Source: Bryobacteraceae bacterium (GTDB lineage: Bacteria; Acidobacteriota; Terriglobia; Bryobacterales; Bryobacteraceae). Taken from it: 64,000 nucleotides of DNA. The translations under genes and the position numbers were made by a program. The notes beneath the pieces are model-generated. The model was not told the DNA's origin and ran no database searches. It worked only from the letters and a program-made list of their open reading frames with translations. Positions 27,643 to 36,775 of the stretch are shown here, in pieces (the stretch's first letter is position 1; each line of letters begins with the position of its first letter). The stretch spans positions 1 through 64,000 of the forward strand of contig JANWVO010000032.1 in NCBI GenBank assembly GCA_025056865.1, written 5' to 3'.

Positions 27643-28659
27643 ATGAAAGGAACCGTGCTTTACGGCCCGCGCGACGTGCGGTGGGAAGACGTCAGCGAGC
27701 CGCGGATCGAACAGCCCACCGACGCCATCCTCCGCCTGCCTGCCACCTGCATCTGCGGGTCGGATCTCTGGCCCTATCGCGGGCTGATGCCCATTCCGGC
27801 GCCTGCTCCGATGGGCCACGAATACTGCGGCTACGTGGAAGAAACGGGCCCCGAGGTGCGCCATATCCGGCCGGGGCAGTTCGTGGTGGGCTCCTTTGCC
27901 ACTTCCGACAACACGTGCCCGCACTGCCGGTACGGCTACCACTCCTCGTGCGTGCGGCGCGAATTCATGTCGCGGGCGCAGGCGCCCTGGCTTCGCGTCC
28001 CCCTGGCCGACGGGACGCTGGTCCCCCTGCCGGAAGCGCCGCCGCCGGAGATGATTCCGAGCCTGCTGGCGTGCTCGGACGTTCTGGGCACGGGCTGGTT
28101 CGCCGCGGATGCGGCGCAGGTGAGGCCGGGAGGCACGGTGGTGGTGGTGGGCGATGGCGCGGTGGGCCTGCTCGGCGTGCTTTCGGCGCGGCAGATGGGC
28201 GCGGAGCGGATCATCCTGATGAGCCGCCATGAGGCGCGGCAGAAGCTCGGGCGCGAGTTCGGGGCCACCGACATCGTGGCCGCGCGCGGCGACGAGGGCG
28301 TCGCGCAGGTGAAAGAGCTGACGCACGGCGTCGGCGCGGACTCGGTGCTCGAGTGCGTGGGCACGCAGGAGGCGATGATGCAGGCAATCCGCTGCGCGCG
28401 GCCCGGCGGGCACGTCTCCTTCGTCGGCGTCCCCCACGAGGTGCGCCTCGACGGCACGGAGCTGTTCTTCAGCCACGTCCATCTGCACGGCGGACCGGCG
28501 CCGGTGCGCCGCTATCTGCCGATGCTCATGGAACTCGTGCTGGAAGGCCGCATCCAGCCGGGCAAAGTCTTCGACCTCGAATTGCCGCTTTCCGCGGTCG
28601 CCGAGGGCTACCGGGCCATGGACGAGCGCCGCGCCATCAAGGTGCTGCTGCGGCCCTGA
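27643..28659 (+). CDS. Zinc-dependent medium-chain alcohol dehydrogenase
   Basis: The 338-residue protein is a GroES-plus-Rossmann MDR enzyme. Catalytic zinc ligands are seen in TCICGSDLWPYRG and GHEYCGYVEE, a cysteine-rich loop TCPHCRYGYHSSC replaces the classic four-Cys structural site, and the nucleotide-binding motif is VVVVGDGAVGLLGVLSA. Members in this group next to AraC_N regulators act on aldehydes or alcohols. The ATG at 27643 is fixed by GGAGG seven bases upstream. The 167-base divergent region with the AraC gene should hold its control sites; the SDR gene follows by 21 bases. Confidence 0.88.
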   Translation: MKGTVLYGPRDVRWEDVSEPRIEQPTDAILRLPATCICGSDLWPYRGLMPIPAPAPMGHEYCGYVEETGPEVRHIRPGQFVVGSFATSDNTCPHCRYGYHSSCVRREFMSRAQAPWLRVPLADGTLVPLPEAPPPEMIPSLLACSDVLGTGWFAADAAQVRPGGTVVVVGDGAVGLLGVLSARQMGAERIILMSRHEARQKLGREFGATDIVAARGDEGVAQVKELTHGVGADSVLECVGTQEAMMQAIRCARPGGHVSFVGVPHEVRLDGTELFFSHVHLHGGPAPVRRYLPMLMELVLEGRIQPGKVFDLELPLSAVAEGYRAMDERRAIKVLLRP

Positions 28660-28680
28660 GGAGCTTTGGGGAAGGGCGCC

Positions 28681-29370
28681 ATGCAGCGAACCGCACTTGT
28701 CACGGGGGCGAACCGGGGCATCGGGCTCGCCATCGCGCGGCGGCTGGCCGGGTTGGGGCACTTCGTCTGGCTGGGAGCCCGGGATTTCCGGGCCGGCGCG
28801 GAAGCGGCAGACCCGCTGCGGCGCGCGGGCCTCGCCGTGGAGCCGGTGGAGCTGGACGTGGCGGATCCAGCCAGCATCGAAGCCGCGGTGCAGCGCATCC
28901 TGTCCGCCGGCCGCACGGTGGAGATCCTCGTCAACAACGCCGGCGTGCTGCATGATAAGCCGCTGCTCAAGCTGACGGAGGACGAGTTCGCCGAATCGAT
29001 CGCCGTGCATCTGACTGGCCCGCTGCGGCTCGTTCAGCTCCTTGCGCCGGGCATGGTCGAACGCCGCTGGGGCCGGATCGTCAACGTCTCTTCCGGATGG
29101 GGTTCGTTTGCCGAGGGACTGGGCGGCCCGGGCCTGTATGGCGTCACGAAGGCGGCGCTGAATGCCCTGACGCTGCGTCTTGCGAACGAGCTGCCCGCCT
29201 GCATCAAGGTGAACGCGATGTGCCCCGGCTGGGTGCGGACGCGGATGGGCGGCGCGCAGGCTCCGCGCACGCCCGAGGAAGGCGCGGACACGGCGGTGTG
29301 GCTCGCCACGCTGCCTGAAGATGGGCCGACGGGGGGCTTTTTCCGCGACCGGCGGAAGATCGCCTGGTAG
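28681..29370 (+). CDS. Short-chain dehydrogenase/reductase (SDR)
   Basis: The 229-residue protein has the classical SDR marks: cofactor motif [21 protein letters not shown], a Ser in VNVSSGWGS and the YGVTK catalytic Tyr-Lys pair, then [10 protein letters not shown]. It probably uses NADPH given the Arg after the Gly motif. It forms an operon with the upstream Zn-dehydrogenase, and the pair under an AraC regulator suggests carbonyl detoxification or alcohol metabolism, which is inference. A TTG at 28666 with GAGGAG before it is a possible longer start. Confidence 0.88.
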   Translation: MQRTALVTGANRGIGLAIARRLAGLGHFVWLGARDFRAGAEAADPLRRAGLAVEPVELDVADPASIEAAVQRILSAGRTVEILVNNAGVLHDKPLLKLTEDEFAESIAVHLTGPLRLVQLLAPGMVERRWGRIVNVSSGWGSFAEGLGGPGLYGVTKAALNALTLRLANELPACIKVNAMCPGWVRTRMGGAQAPRTPEEGADTAVWLATLPEDGPTGGFFRDRRKIAW

Positions 29371-29574
29371 CCGGGCGGCTGCGCGCGTGCGGAGGCAAAG
29401 GACGTCGCACGGCCGCCTGCGGGAAAAAGCCAGAGGCATCGTCGCGCCGCACCGGGTTGTTTCCACAGGAGCGGAAGCGCGATCTGTCCGGGACGCGGGC
29501 AGCTTCGTGCACAGACCGGCGCGGACGGGATGCGCAGGCGGGTGGCCGGCGACGTCCACGGGCCGTTGCCGTTC
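29371..29574. other. 204-base gap between convergent genes
   Basis: The gap separates the SDR gene from the M20 dipeptidase, whose genes converge. I see no strong hairpin-T-run terminator on either strand and no coding signal. Confidence 0.4.
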
Positions 29575-30945
29575 TCAGCCGCCGTAGCGTTCCAGAAAAG
29601 CGGCCACGGTCATCGTGCCCTGGTAGAAATTCTCGAGCCGGAATTTTTCGTTGGGCGAGTGCAGTCCGTCATCAGGCAGGCCGAAGCCCATCATCACCGT
29701 GGGAATGCCGAGATGGCGGGCGAAGTCGCCGACGATGGGGACGCTGCCGCCGGAGCGGATGAAGACGGTGGGCTTGCCCATGATTTCGCGGAACGCTTCG
29801 GCGGCCGTATGGATGGCCGGGTGCTCCGGATTCACGACCACCGCCGGGCTGGCCGAGAGCCTGCGCACGGAGGTGCGGATGCCTTTGGGCGTGTTGGCGG
29901 CCACCCAGTCGGCGAAGAGGCGGAACATTTTCTCCGGATCCTGGTTTGGCACCATGCGCATGCTGACCTTGGCCACGGCCGCCGCGGGGATCACCGTCTT
30001 GGCTCCGGGCCCGCTGAAGCCGCCGCCGATGCCATGGACTTCGAGCGTGGGCCGCGACCAGATGCGTTCGAGCACCATGCGGTCCGGCTCGCCGATCAGG
30101 CAGGGCGCGCCGACCTCTTTTTCGAGGAACTCCTTTTCGGAAAATGGCAGGCTTTTCCAGGACTGGATTTCTGCGGGCGCCGGCTCGGCGACGTCATCAT
30201 AGAAGCCGGGGATGACGACGCGGCCGTCGGCATCCTTCGCTTTGGCGAGCAGCTCGATGAGTCCGAAGACGGCGTTGGGGGCGGCGCCGCCGTAGAGGCC
30301 CGAGTGGAGGTCGCGCGCGGGGCCACGGGCTTCCACTTCCATGTAGACCAGCCCGCGGAGACCGGTGCACAGCGTGGGCATGTCTTCGGCGTAAAGGGAA
30401 GTGTCGGAGACGAGCGCCGCGTCAGCCTTGAGTTTTTCGGCGTTGGCGGCGACATACTTCGCCACGCTGGCGCCGCCGACCTCCTCCTCGCCCTCGATGA
30501 GGAACCTGACGTTGACGGGCAGGCGGCCATGCACGGCGAACAGCGTTTCGATGGCCTTGATGTGCATGTACATCTGCCCCTTGTCGTCGGCCGAGCCGCG
30601 GGCATACAGGTTGCCGTTGCGCACGGCAGGCTCGAACGGCGGCGAGATCCACTCTTCGAGAGGATCGGGCGGCTGCACGTCGTAGTGGCCGTAGCAGAGC
30701 ACCGTGGGCTTGCCGGGGGCGTGGAGCCAATCGGCGTAGACGAGCGGGTGGCGCTCGGTAGGGATGATCTCCACGTTTTCGAGGCCGGCGCTGCGCAGGC
30801 GGTCTGCCACCCACTGTGCGGCGCGCGCCACGTCGGCGGCGTAGGCGGGATCGGTGGAAACCGAAGGAATGCGCAGGAACTCTTTCAGCTCTTCGAGGAA
30901 CCGTCCGGCATTGGAGCGGATGTAGTCGTTGGCGGCTTGCGACAT
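29575..30945 (-). CDS. M20 family dipeptidase (CNDP-like metallopeptidase)
   Basis: The 456-residue protein is a di-zinc amino/dipeptidase. Metal and catalytic blocks are VLCYGHYDVQPPDP (His and catalytic Asp), RGSADDKGQMYMH (bridging Asp), LIEGEEEVGG (catalytic and metal Glu) and GFGLPDDGLHSPNE (distal His). The dimerisation lid domain lies between residues ~190 and 320. There is no signal peptide, so it acts in the cytoplasm, probably on short peptides. TATAAT at 30975-30970 (minus) and GGAGA near the ATG support the start at 30945. Confidence 0.9.
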   Translation of the reverse strand: MSQAANDYIRSNAGRFLEELKEFLRIPSVSTDPAYAADVARAAQWVADRLRSAGLENVEIIPTERHPLVYADWLHAPGKPTVLCYGHYDVQPPDPLEEWISPPFEPAVRNGNLYARGSADDKGQMYMHIKAIETLFAVHGRLPVNVRFLIEGEEEVGGASVAKYVAANAEKLKADAALVSDTSLYAEDMPTLCTGLRGLVYMEVEARGPARDLHSGLYGGAAPNAVFGLIELLAKAKDADGRVVIPGFYDDVAEPAPAEIQSWKSLPFSEKEFLEKEVGAPCLIGEPDRMVLERIWSRPTLEVHGIGGGFSGPGAKTVIPAAAVAKVSMRMVPNQDPEKMFRLFADWVAANTPKGIRTSVRRLSASPAVVVNPEHPAIHTAAEAFREIMGKPTVFIRSGGSVPIVGDFARHLGIPTVMMGFGLPDDGLHSPNEKFRLENFYQGTMTVAAFLERYGG

Positions 30946-30983
30946 CGGGGTCTCCGTGGAAACCCCTTCATTATACGAAGCAG

Positions 30984-31023
30984 GAAAAAAGAAGGCCGGG
31001 CGGCCGCCCGAAGCCGCCCGGCC
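30984..31023 (-). terminator. Intrinsic terminator of an upstream minus-strand transcript
   Basis: On the minus strand an 11-bp perfect G/C stem (31013-31023 with 30994-31004) is followed by TTCTTTTTTCC. No protein gene on the minus strand ends here; the next minus gene upstream is more than 1 kb away and has its own direction and spacing. It therefore marks the 3' end of a separate, probably non-coding, transcript, and it insulates the dipeptidase promoter that follows. Confidence 0.8.
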
Positions 31024-31203
31024 CGAAGGGCTGCCGAGCTCGACCCGCACGCGAACCGCGCGGGCAGGAGCGCGCCACCGAAACCGCCCCTGCCCTGCCC
31101 CGCACGACGCGGTCCGCGAGCCTCACCCGGGGAGCACGCAGGCAGCCAGCCCAGCTCGGCACCAGAGTCAGGGCCGCGCACCGAAGTGCGCGGCGTCCCA
31201 TGC
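30984..31203 (-). ncRNA. Candidate structured small RNA, unidentified class (~220 nt)
   Basis: Between a TATTCT -10-like element (31217 down to 31212) and the strong terminator lies a hairpin-rich region with no ORF. Features on the minus strand are a perfect 9-bp hairpin with a TTCG tetraloop (31173-31194), a 9-bp long-range closing stem (31153-31161 with 31032-31040) enclosing ~112 bases with further G/C hairpins, and the terminator stem. An A/T-rich block sits further upstream. It lacks the RNase P, SRP and tmRNA core motifs I looked for, so it is either a divergent known RNA or a lineage-specific one. Confidence 0.5.
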
Positions 31204-31350
31204 CGGCGAGCAGAATAGCGGGCCGGGCCGCGCAGCCGGGTGGAAATCCGCGTCCATTTTGCTGAAAATAGGACGAATATTTTTTCGCATCCGCGGTGAC
31301 GGACGGCAGCCGCTTGCCCCGGGCGGCGGCGCCGCGGAAGAATAGGGGCC

Positions 31351-31992
31351 ATGCGCCGCCTGTTGGCATGCGTCCCCGTGCTTGTCCTTGCCGCCTGCGG
31401 CGGCGGCACGGCCCCGAAGCAGGAAGCGAAGAAGAAGGCCGCGCTGCCCGCAGAGATGCCTGCGGTGTGGAAAGCGCGGTTCGAGACTTCGAAGGGCGTC
31501 TTCGTGGTGGAAGTGCACCGGGACTGGGCCCCGCTGGGGGCGGAACGCTTCTGGAAGCTGGTGACGACGGGATTTTTCGACGACTCGCGCTTCTACCGGG
31601 TGCGGCCCGGCTTCATCGTGCAGTTTGGCATGGCCGGAGACCCGTCGCTGCAATCGCTGTGGAACTCGGCGCCGCTGGCCGATGATCCGGTGAAGCAGTC
31701 CAACACGCGCGGCACGGTGAGCTTTGCGCAGGCGGGCAAGGGGAGCCGGCGGACGCAGGTCTTTGTGAATCTGAAGGACAACCGCGCGCTGGACAAGGAG
31801 AGCTTTGCGCCATTCGGCAGGGTCACCGAGGGCATGGAAGTGCTGGAGAGCCTGTATGCCGGTTACGGCGAGTGGTCGCCGCCGGGGCGCGGGCCGGAGG
31901 CGGCGCGGATCCAGACGCAGGGCAACCGGTATCTGGACGCGCAGTTCCCGCGGCTGGACCGGATCCTGAGGGCGCGGGCAGTGGTGGAATAG
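31351..31992 (+). CDS. Cyclophilin-type peptidyl-prolyl isomerase, lipoprotein
   Basis: The 213-residue protein starts with a lipoprotein signal (MRRLLACVPVLVLAAC, lipid Cys16) followed by a charged linker. The cyclophilin domain from residue ~40 shows FETSKGVFVVEV, DDSRFYRVRPGFIVQFG (active-site Arg, Phe and Gln region) and TRGTVSFAQAG...QVFVNLKDN. It probably assists folding of exported proteins on the periplasmic side. The domain is a compact form with a C-terminal extension carrying IQTQGNRYLDAQFPRLD, the usual phrase for acidobacterial members. Confidence 0.88.
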   Translation: MRRLLACVPVLVLAACGGGTAPKQEAKKKAALPAEMPAVWKARFETSKGVFVVEVHRDWAPLGAERFWKLVTTGFFDDSRFYRVRPGFIVQFGMAGDPSLQSLWNSAPLADDPVKQSNTRGTVSFAQAGKGSRRTQVFVNLKDNRALDKESFAPFGRVTEGMEVLESLYAGYGEWSPPGRGPEAARIQTQGNRYLDAQFPRLDRILRARAVVE

Positions 31993-32024
31993 TGCGGAAG
32001 GACTCCCTGCTGGCGGGGTCCGGC

Positions 32025-32921
32025 TCAGTACAGCGGGGGTTCGCCGGGGGGTCGGGTTTTCCAGCGGCGGTGGATCCAGAGCCACTGGTCCGGGGCGCGG
32101 CGGATGGCGGCTTCGAGGCGCGCGTGGACGGCCTGGGTGTCGGCGAGCGCATCGCCGCTTATGGGGATCTCCGGCTCGAAGTGCAGCACGTAGCGCTGCT
32201 CGGCGTCCGACCAGAGGGCGTAGCCGAGCAGGACGGCGGCTCCGGTGCGGTACGCGAGGCGCGCGAGGCCGGAATCGACGCAGGCCTTGCGGCCGAAGAA
32301 GTCGACGAAGACGCCGCGGTCCGCGGTGACGTTCTGATCCACGAGAATGCCGACGGCGCCGCCGGCGTGCAGCGTTTCAAGCAGCGGGCGGAGGAAGTGC
32401 TGGCCGCGGCCGAGGATGCGGTTGCCGCTGAGGGTGCGGTAGCGCGTGGCGAGCGCGTCAAGCAGCGGATTGTCGAGCGGGCGGACGACGACGGCCATCG
32501 GCTCCGTCATCAGCGCGTGCGCGAAGGCGGAGAACTCCCAGTTGCCGAGATGCGCGGTAGCGACGAGCACGCCGCGGCCGCGCGCCCGGGCGCGCTGGTA
32601 GTTTTCGAGCCCTTCGTAACGGATGAACCGGCCGACGTTGCCGGCGTGGATGCGCGGAAACTGCGCCACCATGGCGAGCACGCGCGCGAGGTTCGTCCAG
32701 CAGCCTTCGAGCAGTCGGGCGCGCTCCCCGCGCGGCAGCTCCGGCATGGCGATTTCGAAGTTGCGCCAGGCGGCGGCGCGCAGGCGCGGCACGGCGAGAT
32801 CGAGCAGCGTGAGCGCGGCGCGCGCGGCGCGCACGGGGTCGCGGCTGGCGCGCAGCCAGGCGAGCAGCGCTTTCACGAGCGCGGCTTCGGCGTGATTTCT
32901 GAGCTGGGAGCGGCGCGCCAA
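32025..32921 (-). CDS. LpxL/HtrB-type lysophospholipid (lipid A) acyltransferase
   Basis: The 298-residue protein has an N-terminal hydrophobic anchor and the acyltransferase HX4E motif HLGNWE, followed by VVVRPLDNPLLD, and the late DQNVTADRGVFVDFFG segment shared by LpxL/LpxM proteins. It probably adds a secondary acyl chain to lipid A or a related lipid at the inner membrane. The start is a TTG exactly six bases after a TACAAT hexamer (32933-32928, minus), a leaderless arrangement that separates it from the mnmA gene just upstream. Confidence 0.82.
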   Translation of the reverse strand: MARRSQLRNHAEAALVKALLAWLRASRDPVRAARAALTLLDLAVPRLRAAAWRNFEIAMPELPRGERARLLEGCWTNLARVLAMVAQFPRIHAGNVGRFIRYEGLENYQRARARGRGVLVATAHLGNWEFSAFAHALMTEPMAVVVRPLDNPLLDALATRYRTLSGNRILGRGQHFLRPLLETLHAGGAVGILVDQNVTADRGVFVDFFGRKACVDSGLARLAYRTGAAVLLGYALWSDAEQRYVLHFEPEIPISGDALADTQAVHARLEAAIRRAPDQWLWIHRRWKTRPPGEPPLY

Positions 32922-32946
32922 AGCGGTATTGTAGCGGTTCGCGGGG

Positions 32947-34065
32947 CTATTCGATCCAGCCGCCGGCCAGCACGATGTCGCCGTCGTACATCACCGCGGC
33001 CTGGCCGGGCGTGACGGCGCGCTGCGGCTGGTCGAAGACGATTTCGACGCGCGCATCATCGCCCGTGGGGTAGACGGTGGCGGGCGCGGGCTCGTGCCTG
33101 TAGCGGATCCGGACCTGCGCGCGGCGCGGCTCGCGGATGGGCGGGATGGAGACCCAGTTGACTTCGCGCGCGGCGAGGCGGTCCCGCAGCAGTTCGTCTT
33201 CGCGGCCGACGACGACCTGCTGCGTGGCGGGGTTGGTCTGAATGACATAGAGCGGCTCGCCGGCGGCCACGCCAAGCCCCTTGCGCTGGCCGATGGTGAA
33301 GCGGTGCACGCCGCGGTGGCGGGCCAGCACGCGGCCCTGCGTGTCGACGATCTCGCCCTCGGCCTGGGGCAGCGGCTGTCCACGCTCGGCGTACCATGCC
33401 TCGATGAAGGCGGCGTAGTCGCCGTTGGGCACGAAGCAGATCTCCTGGGAATCGTCCTTCTGCGCCACGGGCACGCCGAGGCGGGCGGCCAGCTCGCGCA
33501 CCTGCGGCTTGGTGAGATGGCCGAGCGGGAACAGCGTGCGCGCCATCTGCTCCTGCTTCAGGCCCCAGAGGAACCAGGACTGGTCCTTGGCGGGGTCGAC
33601 GCCGCGGAGCAGCCGGTAGCGGCCCGAGTGCGGGTCGCGGTCGATCCGCGCGTAGTGGCCGGTGGCAATGAAGCTGGCTCCGGCGCCGGCGGCGAGGTCG
33701 AGGAAGCGGTCGAACTTGATGTAGTGGTTGCAGCGGGTGCAGGGGATCGGCGTGCGTCCGGAGAGATACTCTTCGACGAACGGCTCGACGACGGTGCGCT
33801 CGAAGTCGTCTTCGAGGTTGACGACGTAATGAGGGATGCCGAGCCGGGCTGCGACGGCGCGGGCATCGTAGACATCGTCCAGCGAGCAGCAGCGTCCGGC
33901 GGCGCTTTCTCCGTGGAGCTGAGGCAGGCGCCGCTGGTTCCAGAGCTGCATGGTCAGGCCGATGACGCGATGGCCCTCCTGCCGGAGCAGGGCGGCGGTG
34001 GTGGAGGAGTCGACGCCGCCGGACATGGCCACGGCGATCAGGGCGTCCTGGGGAATCTCACGCAT
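32947..34065 (-). CDS. mnmA: tRNA-uridine 2-sulfurtransferase
   Basis: The 372-residue enzyme makes 2-thiouridine at the wobble base of Lys, Glu and Gln tRNAs. The PP-loop [16 protein letters not shown] binds ATP, and the two catalytic cysteines are in [11 protein letters not shown] and [12 protein letters not shown]. The start overlaps the end of the cysteine desulfurase gene by eight bases, so the sulfur donor and acceptor are co-expressed, similar to yrvO-trmU in Bacillus subtilis. Confidence 0.95.
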   Translation of the reverse strand: MREIPQDALIAVAMSGGVDSSTTAALLRQEGHRVIGLTMQLWNQRRLPQLHGESAAGRCCSLDDVYDARAVAARLGIPHYVVNLEDDFERTVVEPFVEEYLSGRTPIPCTRCNHYIKFDRFLDLAAGAGASFIATGHYARIDRDPHSGRYRLLRGVDPAKDQSWFLWGLKQEQMARTLFPLGHLTKPQVRELAARLGVPVAQKDDSQEICFVPNGDYAAFIEAWYAERGQPLPQAEGEIVDTQGRVLARHRGVHRFTIGQRKGLGVAAGEPLYVIQTNPATQQVVVGREDELLRDRLAAREVNWVSIPPIREPRRAQVRIRYRHEPAPATVYPTGDDARVEIVFDQPQRAVTPGQAAVMYDGDIVLAGGWIE

Positions 34066-35155
34066 AGGCGGGACTGAGCTTTCTGAGGCGCGCCACGGCC
34101 GTCTCGAGCGCCTGGACGAGCGATTCGACGTCTTCGGGCGTGGTGCCGCGGCCCATCGAGACACGGATGGTGGCCCTGGCGAGCGCCGGAGGAACGCCCA
34201 TGGCTTCGAGCACGTGCGAGGGCCGCGTGGCGCCGGAGGAGCAGGCCGCGCCGGTGCTGACGGCGAAGCCCGCGAGGTCGAGCGCGATGACGAGCGCTTC
34301 GGCTTCGATGCCGTGGAAGCCGAGGCAACTGGTGTTGGGCACGCGCGGCACGTTGCGGCCGTGGATGACGACATCGGGGATGCGCTCGAGCACGAGCTGC
34401 TCGAAGCGGTCGCGCAGCGGCTGGGTGACGGGGCGCGGAAGCGCGGCTGCGGCGGCCATGGCGACGATGCCGGGGACGTTCTCGGTGCCGGCGCGGCGCT
34501 CGCGCTCGTGGCGGCCGCCCACCTGGCGCGCGGCCAGCTTCACGCCCTCGCGCACGTAGAGCGCGCCGACTCCTTTGGGCGCGTTGAACTTGTGTCCGCT
34601 GATCGAATAGAGATCGACGCCGAGCGCGCGCACGTCGACCGGAATGCGGCCTGCGGCCTGGACGCCGTCGCTGTGCATGAGCGCGCCGGCCTCGCGGGCG
34701 ATGGCCGCGATCTCGGCCACAGGCTGGAGCACGCCGGTTTCGTTGTTGGCGTGCATGACGGAGATCAGCTTCGTATCCGGGCGCAGCGCGCGGCGGATTT
34801 CATCCGGATCGACGCGGCCCGAGCCATCGACGCGGACCACCGTCGCATTCCGGAGGCCGGCCGCAGCCAGCACGGCGGGATGTTCGATGGCGGTGGTGAT
34901 GACATGGCCGGCGGGCGCGCCGAGAATTGCCAGGTTGTCGGCCTCCGTGCCGCCGCTGGTGAAGACGACTTCGCGGGGCGCGCAGCCGAGCATGGCCGCC
35001 ACCGATGCGCGGGCCTCTTCCACGGCGTGGCGCGCCTGCTGGCCGGACGTATGGATCGAAGAAGGATTGCCGTAAAAGTCCGTGCAGGCGCGGGAAAACG
35101 CCGCCAATGCTTCGGGCGCAACCGGAGTGGTGGCGTTGTGATCGAAATAGCGCAT
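34058..35155 (-). CDS. Cysteine desulfurase (NifS/IscS family)
   Basis: The 365-residue PLP enzyme begins [17 protein letters not shown], a NifS-family start. The PLP lysine lies in [15 protein letters not shown] and the sulfur-accepting loop in [16 protein letters not shown]. It releases sulfur from cysteine as a persulfide. Because it overlaps mnmA and no IscU/IscA scaffold is near, its main job here is probably to feed tRNA thiolation. It is divergent from the SAM hydrolase gene with a 24-base gap. Confidence 0.92.
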   Translation of the reverse strand: MRYFDHNATTPVAPEALAAFSRACTDFYGNPSSIHTSGQQARHAVEEARASVAAMLGCAPREVVFTSGGTEADNLAILGAPAGHVITTAIEHPAVLAAAGLRNATVVRVDGSGRVDPDEIRRALRPDTKLISVMHANNETGVLQPVAEIAAIAREAGALMHSDGVQAAGRIPVDVRALGVDLYSISGHKFNAPKGVGALYVREGVKLAARQVGGRHERERRAGTENVPGIVAMAAAAALPRPVTQPLRDRFEQLVLERIPDVVIHGRNVPRVPNTSCLGFHGIEAEALVIALDLAGFAVSTGAACSSGATRPSHVLEAMGVPPALARATIRVSMGRGTTPEDVESLVQALETAVARLRKLSPAYA

Positions 35156-35167
35156 GGGAAGCCCCGC

Positions 35168-35173
35168 TATTCT
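35168..35173 (+). promoter_or_regulatory. -10 element for a leaderless SAM-hydrolase mRNA
   Basis: TATTCT is followed by exactly six bases and then the ATG at 35180, so the transcription start should coincide with the start codon. The whole divergent region with the desulfurase gene is only 24 bases, which leaves no room for a leader with a ribosome site. Confidence 0.6.
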
Positions 35174-35179
35174 GATTTT

Positions 35180-35974
35180 ATGACGCGCGGCCGAAGGCTC
35201 ATCGTGCTCCTCACTGATTTTGGATGGCAGGACCATTTCGTCGGCGTCATGAAGGGCGTGATCGCCGGCATTGCGCCAGGGGCGCAGGTGGTGGACCTGT
35301 GCCACGAGGTGGCGCCGCAGGAGATCGACCAGGCGCGGTTTCTGCTTCGCGTTTCGCGCCCGTATTTTCCGAAGGGCTCGATATTCGTCTGCGTGGTGGA
35401 TCCGGGCGTGGGCAGCGCCCGGCGCGCGCTGTGCGTGGAGGCGGGAGGCCATGTGCTGCTTGGCCCGGACAACGGGCTGTTCACGGACGTGCTGTCGGAG
35501 AAGGGCGCGAAGGCGCGGGCGATCACGGAGGCAAGATACGCGCTCGGGCAGGTGAGCCAGACATTTCACGGCCGGGATGTTTTCGCGCCGGCGGCGGCGC
35601 ATCTGGCCGCGGGCGTGCGGCCCTCGCAGCTAGGCAGGCTGATCCGCGATCCGGTACGGCTGCTGCCGCTCGATCCGGTGCGCACGGGGCGGCGGTTCTG
35701 GGCGGGCCGGGTGATGCACATCGACCGTTTCGGCAACCTGATCACGAACCTGCCGTCGCAGGAATTCCTGCCGCCGGCGGTGCGCGGCATCGAGGCGGCC
35801 GTGGGCTTCGAGCGCGTGCGGCGGACGTGCCGTTTCTATGCGGAGGCGCCGGAGGGAGAGCTGTTCCTGATCGGCGGAAGCTGCGGCACGGTGGAGATTT
35901 CGGTGAACCGGGGCTCGGCGGCGAAGAGGCTGGGGGTGGGCATCGGGGCGCCGGTGGAAGTGGAGATCTGGTAG
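35180..35974 (+). CDS. SAM hydroxide adenosyltransferase (DUF62 family)
   Basis: The 264-residue protein belongs to the family that hydrolyses S-adenosylmethionine to adenosine and methionine, related to fluorinase. Family segments are LLTDFGWQDHFVGVMKGVI at the start, VCVVDPGVGSARRAL, LLGPDNGLFTDVL and HGRDVFAPAAAHLA, and a C-terminal beta barrel with DRFGNLITNL. The ATG at 35180 has no ribosome site but follows a -10 hexamer by six bases. mutM begins one base after its stop. Confidence 0.88.
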   Translation: MTRGRRLIVLLTDFGWQDHFVGVMKGVIAGIAPGAQVVDLCHEVAPQEIDQARFLLRVSRPYFPKGSIFVCVVDPGVGSARRALCVEAGGHVLLGPDNGLFTDVLSEKGAKARAITEARYALGQVSQTFHGRDVFAPAAAHLAAGVRPSQLGRLIRDPVRLLPLDPVRTGRRFWAGRVMHIDRFGNLITNLPSQEFLPPAVRGIEAAVGFERVRRTCRFYAEAPEGELFLIGGSCGTVEISVNRGSAAKRLGVGIGAPVEVEIW

Positions 35975-36766
35975 ATGCCGGAGCTGCCGGAAGTGGAGGC
36001 GGTGGCGGAGCGGTTGCGGGCCGCCGCGCCGTGGGCGCGGATCGTGCGGGCGCGGCGGGAGCGCGCCTCCGCACTGGCGGACGGGCGGCGGGCGGAGGGG
36101 CGGCGGATCCTGGCGGTGGACCGGCGCGGCAAGAATCTGCTGCTGCGGCTGGAAGGCGGGTGGTTCGCGCGGGCGCATCTGCGGCTGAGCGGAGACCTGC
36201 GGGTGCTGCCGGACGCGCGGCTGCGGCCGGCGACGGTGCGCGCATGGTTCGAGCTGGAGGACGGGCGCGCGGTGGCGCTGGATGACCCGCGGGCGCTGGC
36301 GCGGATCAGCCTGCATGCGGAACAGGAAGAGGAAGAATTGTTCCGGGATCTCGGACCGGAGCCTTTCAGCGGAGCGTTCACGGCGGCGTGGCTGTACGAG
36401 TCGGCGCGGCGGACGGCGCGGCCGGCCAAGATCTGGCTGATGGACCAGCGGACGGTGGCGGGGCTCGGCAACATCTATGCGGCCGAGGCGCTGTGGGAGG
36501 CGGGGATCAGCCCGCTGCGGCCGGCGCGGAGCCTGACGAAGGCGCGGGTGGAGCGGCTGCACCGGGCGATTCTGGGGGTGCTGGGGCTGGCGCTGGAATC
36601 GGTCCGCGCCGCCTATGAGCGGCCGGGCGCATTCGCCGAGGGCGAGTTCTATCCGGTGGCGGTGTACGGGCGCGAGGGCGAGCCCTGCCGCCGCTGCGGC
36701 GCGCCGGTGCGGCGGACGCCGCAGGGAGGCCGCTCGACATACCACTGCGCGAAGTGCCAAAAATAG
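35975..36766 (+). CDS. mutM: Formamidopyrimidine-DNA glycosylase (Fpg/MutM family)
   Basis: The 263-residue base-excision enzyme keeps the catalytic N-terminal proline and glutamate (MPELPEVEAVAERL), the helix-two-turn-helix region with DQRTVAGLGNIYAAEALW, and the C-terminal zinc finger CRRCGAPVRRT...YHCAKCQ. It removes oxidised purines such as 8-oxoguanine. Fpg and the endonuclease VIII group are close; the GNIYA and zinc motifs favour Fpg. It directly abuts the SAM hydrolase gene and is probably read with it. Confidence 0.9.
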   Translation: MPELPEVEAVAERLRAAAPWARIVRARRERASALADGRRAEGRRILAVDRRGKNLLLRLEGGWFARAHLRLSGDLRVLPDARLRPATVRAWFELEDGRAVALDDPRALARISLHAEQEEEELFRDLGPEPFSGAFTAAWLYESARRTARPAKIWLMDQRTVAGLGNIYAAEALWEAGISPLRPARSLTKARVERLHRAILGVLGLALESVRAAYERPGAFAEGEFYPVAVYGREGEPCRRCGAPVRRTPQGGRSTYHCAKCQK

Positions 36767-36775
36767 GACAAGGGC

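Noticed and set aside
30984-31203. RNase P, SRP or tmRNA as identity of the structured RNA
   Set aside because: The conserved RNase P core (GAGGAAAGTCC), the SRP GGAAGG-type loop and a tmRNA acceptor/TPsiC end are all absent; 6S is found elsewhere in the window.
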